From assembly GCA_965223435.1 (NCBI GenBank), contig CBDCWQ010000018.1, positions 496,001-560,000 of the forward strand: DNA of 64,000 bases. Direction: 5' to 3'. The notes below the pieces were generated by a model. It was given only the letters and a program-made list of their open reading frames with translations, was not told where the DNA came from and did not search any database. The position numbers and the translations under genes are program-made. This document shows, one piece after another, positions 1 through 7,976 of the stretch (the first letter of the stretch is position 1; every line of letters starts with the position of its first letter). Source of the stretch: CBDCWQ01 sp965223435 (GTDB lineage Bacteria > Myxococcota > Kuafuiibacteriia > Kuafuiibacteriales > Kuafuiibacteriaceae).

Positions 1-1
1 G

Positions 2-262
2 CCCGGGGCCCTCGGGTCGACGCGGCGGGTGTTGAACCAAATGGTCCGGGAACTTTTCTTGGCGAGCGCGAGCGATTGGCCGTTTATGATGGCCATGGAC
101 ACCACCGCGGCCTACGCGGAGTCTCGGCTCCGTACGCATCTTGGCAACATCGATGCCCTGAGGCCATCCCTGCTGAATGGCACTGTTGACGAGGTTTTGC
201 TCGACGCGCTTGAGGCCAAAAGCCCGATTTTTCCGAACGTCGATTATCGTGACTTTTGCTAA
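2..262 (+). CDS. GH57 alpha-glucan branching-type enzyme, C-terminal end (partial)
   Basis: Only the last ~86 codons are present and the frame stays open to the left edge, so the gene begins outside the window. The visible part matches the C-terminal helical domain of GH57 1,4-alpha-glucan branching enzymes (formerly DUF1957): an R-V-L-N-Q-M-V-R-E-L-F-L-A-S stretch, then ASDWPFMMAMDTTAAYAESR, and the typical ending IFPNVDYRDFC. In that family this domain follows the catalytic barrel and helps form the substrate cleft for making alpha-1,6 branches in glycogen-like polymers. The catalytic residues are not visible. The family call rests on pattern recognition of the C-terminal signature and is fairly secure; exact substrate specificity cannot be read from this piece. 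Confidence 0.8.
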   Translation, partial: PGALGSTRRVLNQMVRELFLASASDWPFMMAMDTTAAYAESRLRTHLGNIDALRPSLLNGTVDEVLLDALEAKSPIFPNVDYRDFC

Positions 263-636
263 GACTTCGGCCCACCCGTGGCCCTCGGCTTACGCGCAAC
301 GAGGACCGATGCGATCAACGGGTCCGTGGGATCCACGTCGTCGCCGGGTGTTTGAGGTCGGTAAAAGTGGTTTGGAGTGGGTGAGGTCCATACAACTTCG
401 CGCACTTATGTGCGCTGAGCACGCACCGCTGGGTACCCCAGCCCCGGCTTATGCGGCCGCATCGCGGGTTCCGATGAAGCGGAAGAGAATAGGGTTCTTC
501 CCCCGGACATTGCGCGGGAATAGTCCGCCGGTTGTCGCTGTTTTTCTCCACGGGCTGGAATCACCATCTTTTTGGTGGTATCGAAGTAGGCTTCCCCGCG
601 GCCCAAAGGCCTGGGATCCCGAGAGGAACGACACGA
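263..636. other. Intergenic, nothing recognised
   Basis: No convincing gene is seen between the GH57 end and the DksA-like gene. A short perfect hairpin (GCGCACTTATGTGCGC, near 399-414) may be structural or part of a leader. The long plus-strand frame covering this stretch lacks protein-like composition and was not called. Confidence 0.4.
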
Positions 637-1032
637 ATGCCACGAGCACGTCAGACGCAGAAACCTTTGAACAAGCGAGAATTGGAGAAGTTCAAAAAGC
701 GCCTAGAAGAGTTGCGTGAGGAGGTGGGTGCCCGTATCCGCGATCGCGCGAACACCGCCCGTGTTGATGAAAACGATCTCATTGAAGAAATGGATCAGGC
801 CAATCGGGCCACCGAAGAAGCGTTCAATATGCGGCTTTTGGATAAAGAAGTGAAACTCCTTCGGGAAATCGACGCTGCGATTCTCAAGTTCGACGAAGGA
901 ACGTACGGAACTTGTGAAGGAACGGGTGAGCCCATCGAGCGACGTCGTTTGGAAGCGCGCCCCTGGACCCGATATTCGGTCGCCTACAAAGAGCAGCTTG
1001 AGCGCGAGAAAAAGGGCCGAGCATCGCGCTAG
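637..1032 (+). CDS. TraR/DksA-family regulator lacking a full Cys4 zinc finger
   Basis: A 131-residue protein with the DksA layout: a long N-terminal coiled coil (residues ~10-85, rich in E/K/R, with the D-x-x-D-x-A-type tip replaced by DENDLIEEMDQANRATEEA) and a C-terminal globular finger (GTYGTCEGTGEPIERRRLEA). DksA proteins bind the RNA polymerase secondary channel and adjust promoter output, often with ppGpp. Only the first of the four usual zinc cysteines is kept; the others are T, S and Y, as in zinc-independent DksA2-type paralogues. The ATG at 637 is chosen because GAGAGGA lies 9 bases upstream; the open frame extends further 5' (532) but with no protein-like sequence. It stands alone, followed by a small hairpin and a convergent operon. 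Confidence 0.85.
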   Translation: MPRARQTQKPLNKRELEKFKKRLEELREEVGARIRDRANTARVDENDLIEEMDQANRATEEAFNMRLLDKEVKLLREIDAAILKFDEGTYGTCEGTGEPIERRRLEARPWTRYSVAYKEQLEREKKGRASR

Positions 1033-1033
1033 C

Positions 1034-1051
1034 CGGGGGCTCAAACCCGGA
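1034..1051. terminator. Short hairpin after the DksA-like gene
   Basis: CCGGG and CCCGG arms flank an 8-base loop directly after the stop codon, between convergent genes. There is no clear T-tract, so it is a possible terminator only. Confidence 0.35.
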
Positions 1052-1119
1052 AGTACGTGAGCGGGCGCCGCAGGGTCCGATGCCGCATGGTGGCTGGACC
1101 CGGACTTGTGTGTTTCTGT

Positions 1120-2394
1120 TTAGGTCGGTTTCAATGGCTTATCCGGGGTAGGCAGTGTCATCGTCATGATGAGCCCCCCGCCGTCGCGGTTTTCAGCAAC
1201 CACCGTTCCTCCGTGAATCAGAGCAACCTGACGCGCGATCATCAGTCCCAAACCTATTCCGGTGCTGGGGCTGGCGCGGCCACGTGCGCCTCGATAGAAG
1301 GGTTCGAAGAGCTTTGTCAGTTCTCCTGGCGCCACGCCCGGGCCTCGGTCTTTGACGGTCAGCCTTCCGGGTCCTACTTCGACTTCTACCGCCGTTCCGG
1401 GTGGCGCATACTTGCCCGCGTTTTGGACGAGGTTGGCGAGGGCCCTCACGAGGCGCCTTTGGTCCCCGTCGATGATGCTGGGAGCGCCGGTGATTTTGAC
1501 TTCGTGTTTCGGTAGCGTTTCGCGTTCGACCGCTTCGCTCGCGACATCCCAAAGGTCGACGGGCGCCAAGCTTGGTTTGTTTTGGCCCAAGGACAGTTTT
1601 GATATCTCGAGGAGTTCCGCTATCAGATCATCCAGCTCTCTGAGATCGGCCTCCATGGCGTCCAGCCGTTTAGGGGGCACTTGTTCATCACGGAGAAGTT
1701 CGATTTCGAGCCGAAGTCTGGCCAGTGGTGTTCGCAGCTCGTGCGAAATGCCCGCCATCAGTTCCCGTTCGGCGCGCAGGGCCCGCTCAAGTCGGTCGGC
1801 CATATGGTTAAAAACACGGGCGAGTTCTACGAACTCGCGGTTGCCTTCGAGGGGTAGACGATGACTCAAGTCACCCTGAGCGATTCGGCCCATGGCCTTT
1901 TCTGACGCTCGAAGGGGTCGGGTGATTCTTCCCGCGATCCACATCGAAAATCCGGTGACCACCGCTGCTATAAGCACAAGAATAGGGATAATTCTTCGTT
2001 CGGGGCCGCCGAAGTCGTGTTCGCGACGAACGGACAGCCACCCGGTGGGCAACCGCGCAAAGAACGCTGGATGTGGACCTCGGCACACGACCAATTTTCT
2101 TCGGGGGTGGGGTTTCGGGCGGCACCGTCCATACCCGCGTTTCAACATTCGCTGTACTCTTTTGGGGAGTTCCCGGCGAAAGCGGACCCGGAGGCCCAGC
2201 TTTCGGGCGAGGGCTTGGGGCTCGACGCCCTGCTCGATTTCGTCGGCGACGAAGACGACTTGATCGACTTGGGCCTTGACCAGTTTCCGCGAGAAGGGTC
2301 CGAACACCGCGTGGCGCATGGAGATCCAAACGATGAACAGGGTCGCTACCACCACCAACCCTAGGAGCAAGCTGAGATGAACGCGGGTGCTCAT
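1120..2394 (-). CDS. HAMP sensor histidine kinase, CpxA/EnvZ type
   Basis: A 424-residue inner-membrane sensor. Domains in order: TM1 (residues ~7-26), a basic periplasmic segment (~27-130), TM2 (~134-156), HAMP (~157-205), HisKA with phospho-acceptor His218 in GISHELRTPLARLRLEIE, and an HATPase domain with N box (RALANLVQNAGKYA, ~318), G1 (VKDRGPGV, ~347) and G2 (GIGLGLMIA, ~379). All catalytic boxes are intact. The ATG overlaps the stop of the upstream response regulator in an ATGA, so the two are translationally coupled. With the Spy/CpxP-like gene upstream, the order matches a CpxP-CpxR-CpxA-type envelope-stress module. The signal is unknown; misfolded envelope protein or metal is an inference from the Cpx and Spy families. 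Confidence 0.93.
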   Translation of the reverse strand: MSTRVHLSLLLGLVVVATLFIVWISMRHAVFGPFSRKLVKAQVDQVVFVADEIEQGVEPQALARKLGLRVRFRRELPKRVQRMLKRGYGRCRPKPHPRRKLVVCRGPHPAFFARLPTGWLSVRREHDFGGPERRIIPILVLIAAVVTGFSMWIAGRITRPLRASEKAMGRIAQGDLSHRLPLEGNREFVELARVFNHMADRLERALRAERELMAGISHELRTPLARLRLEIELLRDEQVPPKRLDAMEADLRELDDLIAELLEISKLSLGQNKPSLAPVDLWDVASEAVERETLPKHEVKITGAPSIIDGDQRRLVRALANLVQNAGKYAPPGTAVEVEVGPGRLTVKDRGPGVAPGELTKLFEPFYRGARGRASPSTGIGLGLMIARQVALIHGGTVVAENRDGGGLIMTMTLPTPDKPLKPT

Positions 2395-3083
2395 TGAGGG
2401 TCTTGGGGCATCAGGTAGCCGATGCTGCGAACGGTTTTGACAAAACGGGGCTTTTTGGAATCGTCTCCGAGTTTTTTCCGAATGCGACTGATATGGACAT
2501 CCACCGAACGTTCAAAGGTGGCAAATTCGTCCCCTCTTGCCAGCTCCATCAGACGTTCTCGTGGAATGACGCGTCCAGCATTGGCGACGAGGATTCGCAA
2601 AATCTCAAACTCAGTGGTCGTGAGGTCAATGATCTCATCGTTGAGCGTGACCACGCGCTTGTCGATATCCACCCGGAGCGGACCCGCAGAAATGGTGGGA
2701 TTCTTGAGCGAACGCGCCTGCGTTCGGCGCAGGATGGCTTGGATTCGGGCTAGGAGCTCTCGCGGATTGAAAGGCTTGGGCATGTAGTCATCGGCACCGA
2801 GCTCAAGCCCTACAATCCGGTCGAGTTCTTCCCCTCGGGCCGTCAGCATGATGATGGGAACTTCGGAGGATTTACGAATTTCACGGCAGGTTTCAAAACC
2901 GTCTTGACCAGGGAGCATGATGTCGAGGACCACCAAGTCGAAGGATTCGCCTTTGACTGCACGAGCGCCCGCTTCACCGTCTACCGCCTGACGGACGGAA
3001 AATCCGCGCTGGGTCAGATATTCTGCCAAGAGTTCGCGCAACCGCTCGTCGTCATCGATGATAAGGATGTTGCGGACGCTCAT
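2391..3083 (-). CDS. OmpR/PhoB-family response regulator
   Basis: A 230-residue two-component regulator. The receiver domain (residues 1-120) has the acidic pair in IIDDDERLR, the phospho-acceptor Asp54 in VVLDIMLPGQDG, a conserved Thr in LTARGEE and Lys103 in MPKPF. The C-terminal winged helix (~130-228) contains the DNA-recognition segment GDEFATFERSVDVHISRIRKKLGDD, here seen in part as VDVHISRIRKKLG. It lies 33 bases downstream of the Spy/CpxP-like gene and overlaps the kinase gene by four bases, so the three are very likely one operon. It probably activates its own operon, as CpxR does, but I did not identify an operator. Confidence 0.94.
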   Translation of the reverse strand: MSVRNILIIDDDERLRELLAEYLTQRGFSVRQAVDGEAGARAVKGESFDLVVLDIMLPGQDGFETCREIRKSSEVPIIMLTARGEELDRIVGLELGADDYMPKPFNPRELLARIQAILRRTQARSLKNPTISAGPLRVDIDKRVVTLNDEIIDLTTTEFEILRILVANAGRVIPRERLMELARGDEFATFERSVDVHISRIRKKLGDDSKKPRFVKTVRSIGYLMPQDPQ

Positions 3084-3115
3084 GCTCGTCTACCTGCCGT
3101 GATGGCTCTTGTCAT

Positions 3116-3676
3116 CTATTCATCGAAAAAGTCCAAATGTCTTTCTCGATTTCTCATGCGCTTTTGTATTTTCTCGGTCTTCTGCTTGAGCGTTGCCCGT
3201 TGTTCGGGCGTGAGGGTGCGAGAAAGTTCGAGGATCTGGTCGATGGTTTTGTGGGCGGCTTGACGAAATTGGTCGAACATTTGGTCTGCGAAACTGTGGA
3301 TCTGGGCTGCGTTTGGTTCCGGTTTTTGGAGCTCATCCACGATGTCTGGCATCTGGGTGCGAAATGACTGGCGTGCCTTTTTTGCCTCCTGGCGAAGTCC
3401 CCGCCGAATGCGGACCAGTTTCAGCTCCTGTTCTTCATTGAGGTCGATGCTGTGAAACACACGAAGAACGTGCATTCCGAGCATTCGGCCATGGTGATGA
3501 CCGGGCCTCTTCCCGGCCATGGCTGCGCCGGAGAGTGCCAACAAGCCTATGCCCAAACCAATGGGAAAGAGTGGCCACTTTTTCCACTTCTTTTTCCTTT
3601 TGCGCTTATCGCTGGCCTGAAGATCGGTGTCTTCGGGGCTCGGATGGGGTTGGGGGTTTTGGGGTTCGCGATTCAT
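3116..3676 (-). CDS. Spy/CpxP-like periplasmic chaperone or sensor partner
   Basis: A 186-residue protein. The ATG at 3676 is preferred because AAGGAG lies 7 bases upstream; a longer frame up to 3862 has no such site. A basic, proline-rich N-terminus (1-38) precedes one hydrophobic segment (PLFPIGLGIGLLALSGAAMA, ~40-60) that is a signal anchor or signal peptide. A His cluster (GKRPGHHHGRMLG) and an all-helical region follow, with the LTPEQRATLKQ motif of the CpxP/Spy/CnrX (LTXXQ) family near residue 160. In those systems the protein sits in the periplasm and damps the sensor kinase, or acts as a chaperone. The His cluster suggests metal interaction (inference). It is the first gene of the Cpx-like operon. 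Confidence 0.8.
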   Translation of the reverse strand: MNREPQNPQPHPSPEDTDLQASDKRKRKKKWKKWPLFPIGLGIGLLALSGAAMAGKRPGHHHGRMLGMHVLRVFHSIDLNEEQELKLVRIRRGLRQEAKKARQSFRTQMPDIVDELQKPEPNAAQIHSFADQMFDQFRQAAHKTIDQILELSRTLTPEQRATLKQKTEKIQKRMRNRERHLDFFDE

Positions 3677-4018
3677 GGTGTGACTCCTTGCCGGCCATCC
3701 ACCCGCGTGGTGACCGTCTCTTGATTTGTCCATGAATACATTTGGGCTTTTGCGTTCTGGTTTCTTTCGTTCGAAGAAGTCCTGCAAATTGTGAACAAAT
3801 GTTAAGACCGCTTTCTGTCTCCGCTTTGGGGATTTGCCCTCATGCTTCTGGGAGCTTGGCATTCCTCCGAACCGGCTCCCGCCCTTACCTGTATAGAGCG
3901 CTCCTTTCGGATGAAACAGAATCGCACAAGTCCGGATCTAGGCACTATGCGGTATGAGACCCTGAGGTGCCGGCCCGCGTACTTTCGTGCACGCGCCCTT
4001 TGGCTTCTCGGGGCCGGA
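3677..4018. other. Intergenic region upstream of the Cpx-like operon
   Basis: This ~340-base gap separates the tail of the lipoprotein gene from the Cpx-like operon and should hold the operon promoter. I recognise no specific operator, and no protein-like frame is evident. Confidence 0.35.
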
Positions 4019-5347
4019 TCAGTCGACGCCGTCACAGTTTCGGTCGAGGTTGGGGCTCGGCGAACGCCGCGCATGCTGAACATACCATTCTCCATCGGGC
4101 GCACGCTTCGACCAGAAGACATGGGGATTTTCGAGTTCGTCGAACAAGACCTCACAGCCGGTATGTTCGGTGGATTGCACGGGCTCGATCATACCGTCGA
4201 CCAGGCGAGCAATGACATACTGACCGTCCATGGCATGACACCGCCAAAGCTGATCTGAGGAATCAAGGGTCATGGTCCCGCGAGGCATCGTTTTCAGCGA
4301 TTGGGTAGAAAATACGCCAGCTTGCAAAAAGTCATACCGCTGCTCGGTCGACCACACCAAGTGAAGCTGTTCACCGGCGAGCATTGCGTCCGGCAAAGTG
4401 CTCGCATTGGGCGGTACCAATACATCGCTTCCTTCGTTTGTGTAGCGTTGGATACGGAATGGATCGAGTGTGTCGGACATGCCTATGAACGCGCTCCCAT
4501 CAATGCTCACGGCGAACCGAGGTGTTTTCTTGTCGCTGCCCCCCGGAACACTCTGAGCCACCCCCCAGCCGTCATCAGGGTGATACACGCGGTACGTGAC
4601 CTCGTCCGGCCGCCATTGGGTGAATCCGCTCGGCGTGACTCGGCCGATGCGGGTGGCGTTCAGTACATGGGCTCGACCGGCGCCGTCAACGCCGAGCCAC
4701 ACGTAGTGTCCGCTGCCTTCCGACAAGATGGTTTCGAAGACGCCACCGGGCGGGCGCTTTAAAACCCTGAGAAACGACTGGCTGAACGCGCTGTTTGTTC
4801 CGTAGGCTACGTAAACAGTGCCATCGGGTCCGACCGCCGTACGCACTCCACTCGTCTCTCGTGCGATCCGTTTTGGCTCAGCCCAAACATTCGACTCGTT
4901 GGTGGTATGGAGCAACCCCTCGCCCCCGGTTGCAAAAACATGGACCAGTCCATCGGAGCTGACCGCCGACGAGACCCTGCGTCCAGCCATAGGTATCGTC
5001 TCAACCTTCCAGGCTTCGGAGGCTCGTGAATAAATTTCGGCCGCCGTACCGACGCTGCAGCCAAGCTCGTCCTCAGTCCCATCGTCGCAGCAATCTCCAC
5101 CGCCGCACTCCAGCGAAAGCTCGAGATCTCCATCCTTGTCGATGCAATCCGATTCAGGATTGGAATCAACCACTGGCGAATCCGCGGTTGTGCCCGCTGG
5201 CGTGTTCTCTTCTGGAGTGTTCTTTTCGATTGGGGTTGCGGGCGGAATGTTGCTGTTGTCGGCTGGCGCTTTCTTTTCGCCTTGCGTTCCTGAACAACCA
5301 CAGATGAAAGCTGCGATGAGAATATGATGACTCCAAGGTGAACCCAT
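4019..5347 (-). CDS. Secreted lipoprotein with MopE-like Asp/Cys motifs and repeat-like body
   Basis: A 442-residue predicted lipoprotein. The start at 5347 gives a signal peptide ending in FICGC, an acceptable lipobox; an upstream frame to 5482 adds implausible sequence. After a Pro/Thr/Glu-rich linker (~20-65) come an Asp/Cys segment (DCIDKDGDLE, CGGGDCCDDG) and a ~300-residue body of repeated V-H/V-Y beta motifs (GLVHVFATGGEG, GTVYVAYGTNSA, RAHVLNATRIG, LHLVWSTEQ) typical of BNR-like or generic beta-propellers. It ends in NLDRNCDGVD, a MopE-type metal-binding motif common in myxobacterial surface lipoproteins. I do not recognise a specific function. It is transcribed toward the Cpx-like operon and its gene stands alone. 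Confidence 0.7.
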   Translation of the reverse strand: MGSPWSHHILIAAFICGCSGTQGEKKAPADNSNIPPATPIEKNTPEENTPAGTTADSPVVDSNPESDCIDKDGDLELSLECGGGDCCDDGTEDELGCSVGTAAEIYSRASEAWKVETIPMAGRRVSSAVSSDGLVHVFATGGEGLLHTTNESNVWAEPKRIARETSGVRTAVGPDGTVYVAYGTNSAFSQSFLRVLKRPPGGVFETILSEGSGHYVWLGVDGAGRAHVLNATRIGRVTPSGFTQWRPDEVTYRVYHPDDGWGVAQSVPGGSDKKTPRFAVSIDGSAFIGMSDTLDPFRIQRYTNEGSDVLVPPNASTLPDAMLAGEQLHLVWSTEQRYDFLQAGVFSTQSLKTMPRGTMTLDSSDQLWRCHAMDGQYVIARLVDGMIEPVQSTEHTGCEVLFDELENPHVFWSKRAPDGEWYVQHARRSPSPNLDRNCDGVD

Positions 5348-5559
5348 GACCTTCAAAACATGCTCTCCCAAATACCACTCCCCTAACAAACTATATAACG
5401 ACCCACAGGTTCCTGAACGGTCAGTGTAAGTTTCAGTCATTGTTGCTACTCCTTGATGTCGGGCCAGAAAGTACACGTCCATACCCCCGGTCTTGGATTA
5501 CGGACGCAAGCACCATGCCAAGCATACCGATAGGAAGAATACGCGCTGTTTGCCAGGCT

Positions 5560-5935
5560 TGCTTCACACCTGTGGTGGCTTCGACGAGGCAAAAACTGCG
5601 AAAGTTCCGACTAGAGAAGCGGCGCAGGTTCTTTGGGCGAGTGTGCCTACGCCGAGGATGGATACGGCAAGGACTGCTCCGCCGCCGGCCATTGTTTAGC
5701 CAAAGACCATGGCGGTAGCGTCGCCTCCGAGTCCGGCGGTTGCGCCGATGATCTGGCCAATGCCATGCGTGCTGACAAAACCGTATTGAGGGCCGAGGGG
5801 ATGGGGCGAATGGAGCCATCGAGGGCGCCTCCGAGGAAGTCTGCGGTCTGGAAAAAGGCCCCGGCCCACGTTTCTGATGCCGTCGAGGAGCTGGGCGCCG
5901 GCGAGGCCGTGGGGGTCGATACGCGAGTGCCTTCA
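5560..5935 (-). pseudogene. Decayed pre-toxin (hydrophobic) region of a polymorphic toxin
   Basis: Reading the minus strand across frames gives a coherent but broken protein: GLAGAQLLDGIRNVGRGLF, then after a one-base slip in a T-run QTADFLGGALDGSIRPIPSA, then after a second slip HGIGQIIGATAGLGGDATA. After an in-frame TAA comes MAGGGAVLAVSILGVGTLAQ. The Gly/Ala-rich hydrophobic character resembles the region before the toxin domain in Rhs-like polymorphic toxins (inference). Two frameshifts and one stop make it a pseudogene. It lies just downstream of an intact immunity-like gene in the same orientation. Exact limits are uncertain by tens of bases. Confidence 0.5.
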
Positions 5936-6385
5936 ATCCTTGTTTTTGCTTCCAGTGGCCCTTGCCCTTCTGCTTTCGAATATTCCCATAGTTCTGACCC
6001 ATTCAGCCTTAGAGACGCCTGCGTTTTTCAATTTATCTACCCATTCTTTCCTGCGTACAGGGTCGAGTTTAACTTTTGTCCTGAGGTGTGCGTTTACGTC
6101 TTGGATGAACAGGATCTTCGTATGCTGATTTATCCATCCTATGTAGAAGGCGCCATGTTCTTCAGATAGTGACAGTATATGTTCTGTTGGTATGCCATCA
6201 ACCTTGCCACTTGTAGGCAATCCTTTTTCCTCGAGCCCATAGCATAATCTAGGAACGATCTCATCCAGAGAATTAGCACCAAGTTTTTCTCGTACCCCTT
6301 CTTCTACGAGATATATCTTGCACCAGTCACGAGGTCCCTCCAAGGTTAGCGTTATGTTGTCCGCGTGTAGCTCAATCATAACCAT
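5933..6385 (-). CDS. Putative immunity protein, copy 2 of the tandem pair
   Basis: A 150-residue cytosolic protein without signal peptide or membrane segment. It is a clear paralogue of the product at 6679-7131 (shared GLPTSG, DGIPTEHILSLSEEH, NQHTK-LFIQD and LCYGLEE blocks). Its start overlaps the stop of the preceding toxin-like remnant, with TGA inside an ATGA if the internal ATG at 6379 is used, or ATG at 6385. Such coupling is typical of toxin-immunity pairs. I do not recognise a named family. The immunity role is inferred from order, coupling and parallel duplication with the toxin modules, not from a known domain. Its own cognate toxin module is decayed, so it may serve as a spare immunity gene. 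Confidence 0.65.
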   Translation of the reverse strand: MVMIELHADNITLTLEGPRDWCKIYLVEEGVREKLGANSLDEIVPRLCYGLEEKGLPTSGKVDGIPTEHILSLSEEHGAFYIGWINQHTKILFIQDVNAHLRTKVKLDPVRRKEWVDKLKNAGVSKAEWVRTMGIFESRRARATGSKNKD

Positions 6386-6678
6386 GGTGGTCTTACCTCC
6401 AGTCCGTTGTCGTAAAATACGACGTTGTTCTTCACCGAATGCCAGTTGTCCCGTATCCAGCGGAGTTCATATGAGGTAATCCTGTTTCGATGAGGTCCTG
6501 TTTTTTTGAGGACGCCTTGGATGTCCTTCATGTAGGTCAGATCAAACCCGCAACATTCCGCCAGGGGCAATATGTTCAAACGCGGGTTTGTTATCGGGAT
6601 TGTATCGAAGTCTCTTAATAAGACGAATATCGTTTTCAGCGAAGTCATTCATTGGGTATGGGGGTCGGTATGCGATCT
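6376..6678 (-). pseudogene. Decayed toxin C-terminal module, orphan cassette
   Basis: The last ~57 codons (FDLTYMKDIQGVLKKTG through NNVVFYDNGLEVRPPWL) closely parallel the end of the chimeric protein at 7122-7925 (FDLTHMKDISGILNKTG through DNVIFYDHGIEVKPPWL). Upstream the matching frame shifts: the block HIAPGGMLR, aligning with HIAKGGKIR of the other copy, is in a different frame. There is no recognisable start or ribosome site. This is therefore a toxin tip without its delivery protein, broken by a frameshift near 6556. Such orphan toxin/immunity cassettes are known from CDI and Rhs loci. The biochemical activity of the toxin domain is not recognised. Confidence 0.6.
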
Positions 6679-7131
6679 TCAGGCCTTGTTTTTGTCTCCG
6701 GGGATCCATGCTTGGCTGCTTTTGAAGATTTCCATGGTTTTTGCCCATTGGCCCTTGGATACGTCCGCGTTTCTTAACTCACCTGCCCATTCTTTTCTCT
6801 GAATACCATTGAGTCTAATTCTTGCCCTGACCTGCCCGTTAGAGTCTTGGATGAAAAGCATCTTCGTATGCTGGTTCATCCAGCCCATGTAGAAGGTATG
6901 ATGCTCCTCGCTCAGCGAAAGTATATGTTCTGTTGGTATGCCATCAATCTCGCCACTTGTAGGCAGTCCTCTTTCCTCGAGCCCATAGCACAATCTCGGG
7001 ACGATATTATCTAGGGAACCAGCCCCTAGGCTTTGCTGTGTCCCGTCTTGCCTGATACATACCTTGCACCATCTATGGGGCCCCTCCAAAATTAACGACA
7101 AGTTATCTGCTCTCAACTCAATCATAACCAT
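6679..7131 (-). CDS. Putative immunity protein, copy 1 of the tandem pair
   Basis: A 150-residue cytosolic protein, paralogous along its whole length to the product at 5933-6385. The start codon (ATG at 7131, or 7125) lies inside the end of the toxin-like chimera, whose stop is at 7122-7124, so translation is coupled. The C-terminus is basic (GDKNKA) as in the other copy (GSKNKD). I recognise no family; the mixed beta-then-helix look (DGIPTEHILSLSEEH; RLNGIQRKEWAGEL) does not settle a fold. The immunity function is inferred from adjacency to the intact toxin-like module. The duplication with its neighbour suggests that whole toxin/immunity cassettes were copied in tandem. Confidence 0.68.
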   Translation of the reverse strand: MVMIELRADNLSLILEGPHRWCKVCIRQDGTQQSLGAGSLDNIVPRLCYGLEERGLPTSGEIDGIPTEHILSLSEEHHTFYMGWMNQHTKMLFIQDSNGQVRARIRLNGIQRKEWAGELRNADVSKGQWAKTMEIFKSSQAWIPGDKNKA

Positions 7132-7925
7132 GGCGGTTTTACCTCGATTCCATGATCATAGAATATGACATTGTCCCTCGCTGACGACCAATTATCACGC
7201 AACCAGCGCAGTTCGTATGAGGTGACTTTCGCTCGATAAGGGCCGGTCTTATTAAGAATACCCGAGATATCTTTCATGTGAGTCAGATCAAATCGTATTT
7301 TGCCTCCTTTCGCAATGTGGTTTCGCATGACATTAATGCTGTGTCGAACCCAGTCCTGCTCGTATGTTGGCTTTGGAATATCCGTGAGCAGTCGCCCGCC
7401 AGATTTTTGTTGGAGCTCAAACAGCCTTCCGTTGGCGCTAGGTCCATACACTATCGACTCAACAGGCCCCAGAGATAACGTCAGAGGAGTCCTGAGCTCA
7501 TGAGAAACATTGGCAAAAAAGTGAGTTTTGAGCTCATCCAACTTTTCAAGTTCCATCCGAAGCATCAAATCGCGCCGTCTCTGGCTGTCAGTCGTCTCTG
7601 TCGAAATGCACATGAAAGCGCTGATCGCAAAGAGAAAGAAACAAGGTGCTGCCATACTCACCGAAACACCGAAAAGAACTAAATTGATGCCGACATAAGC
7701 AAAAAGAGAAGCCCCGCAGAACGCCGCCGTAGCACTAAGACGCCAAGGCATAAAGAGGCCACCAAAAGCCAGTACGACGAGGATGCCGACGTAATACTGG
7801 CTTTCATAGCCACCAAGCTCCACCGTCATCAACGTAATCAAAAACGATGTAGTCGATATAGGAATAGGCGAAAGAGGAAGGATAAAATTTGTAAACCGTC
7901 TACTTAAAGCAACGTAACTGTTCAT
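7122..7925 (-). CDS. Chimera: membrane histidine-kinase front half fused to a toxin-like module
   Basis: A 267-residue frame starting at the ATG at 7925 (GTG at 7949 is an alternative; neither has a good ribosome site). Residues ~1-125 contain several hydrophobic helices, such as YYVGILVVLAFGGLFMPW and AAPCFFLFAISAFM. Residues ~130-158 are an unmistakable HisKA start with phospho-acceptor His (KTHFFANVSHELRTPLTLSL). The kinase stops there: no remaining HisKA helix and no ATPase domain. From about YGPSANGRLFELQQKSGG the sequence becomes a C-terminal toxin-like module ending in EVKPPWL, with a paralogue in the decayed cassette downstream. The IS66-like element begins ~30 bases upstream and may have removed the native 5' end. 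Whether the chimera is expressed is unknown; it may be a recombination product. Confidence 0.65.
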   Translation of the reverse strand: MNSYVALSRRFTNFILPLSPIPISTTSFLITLMTVELGGYESQYYVGILVVLAFGGLFMPWRLSATAAFCGASLFAYVGINLVLFGVSVSMAAPCFFLFAISAFMCISTETTDSQRRRDLMLRMELEKLDELKTHFFANVSHELRTPLTLSLGPVESIVYGPSANGRLFELQQKSGGRLLTDIPKPTYEQDWVRHSINVMRNHIAKGGKIRFDLTHMKDISGILNKTGPYRAKVTSYELRWLRDNWSSARDNVIFYDHGIEVKPPWL

Positions 7926-7976
7926 TTTGGGGCGTCTGGTCAGGCCCACTTCATGGTGTAACTTTGGGGTCTGCGC

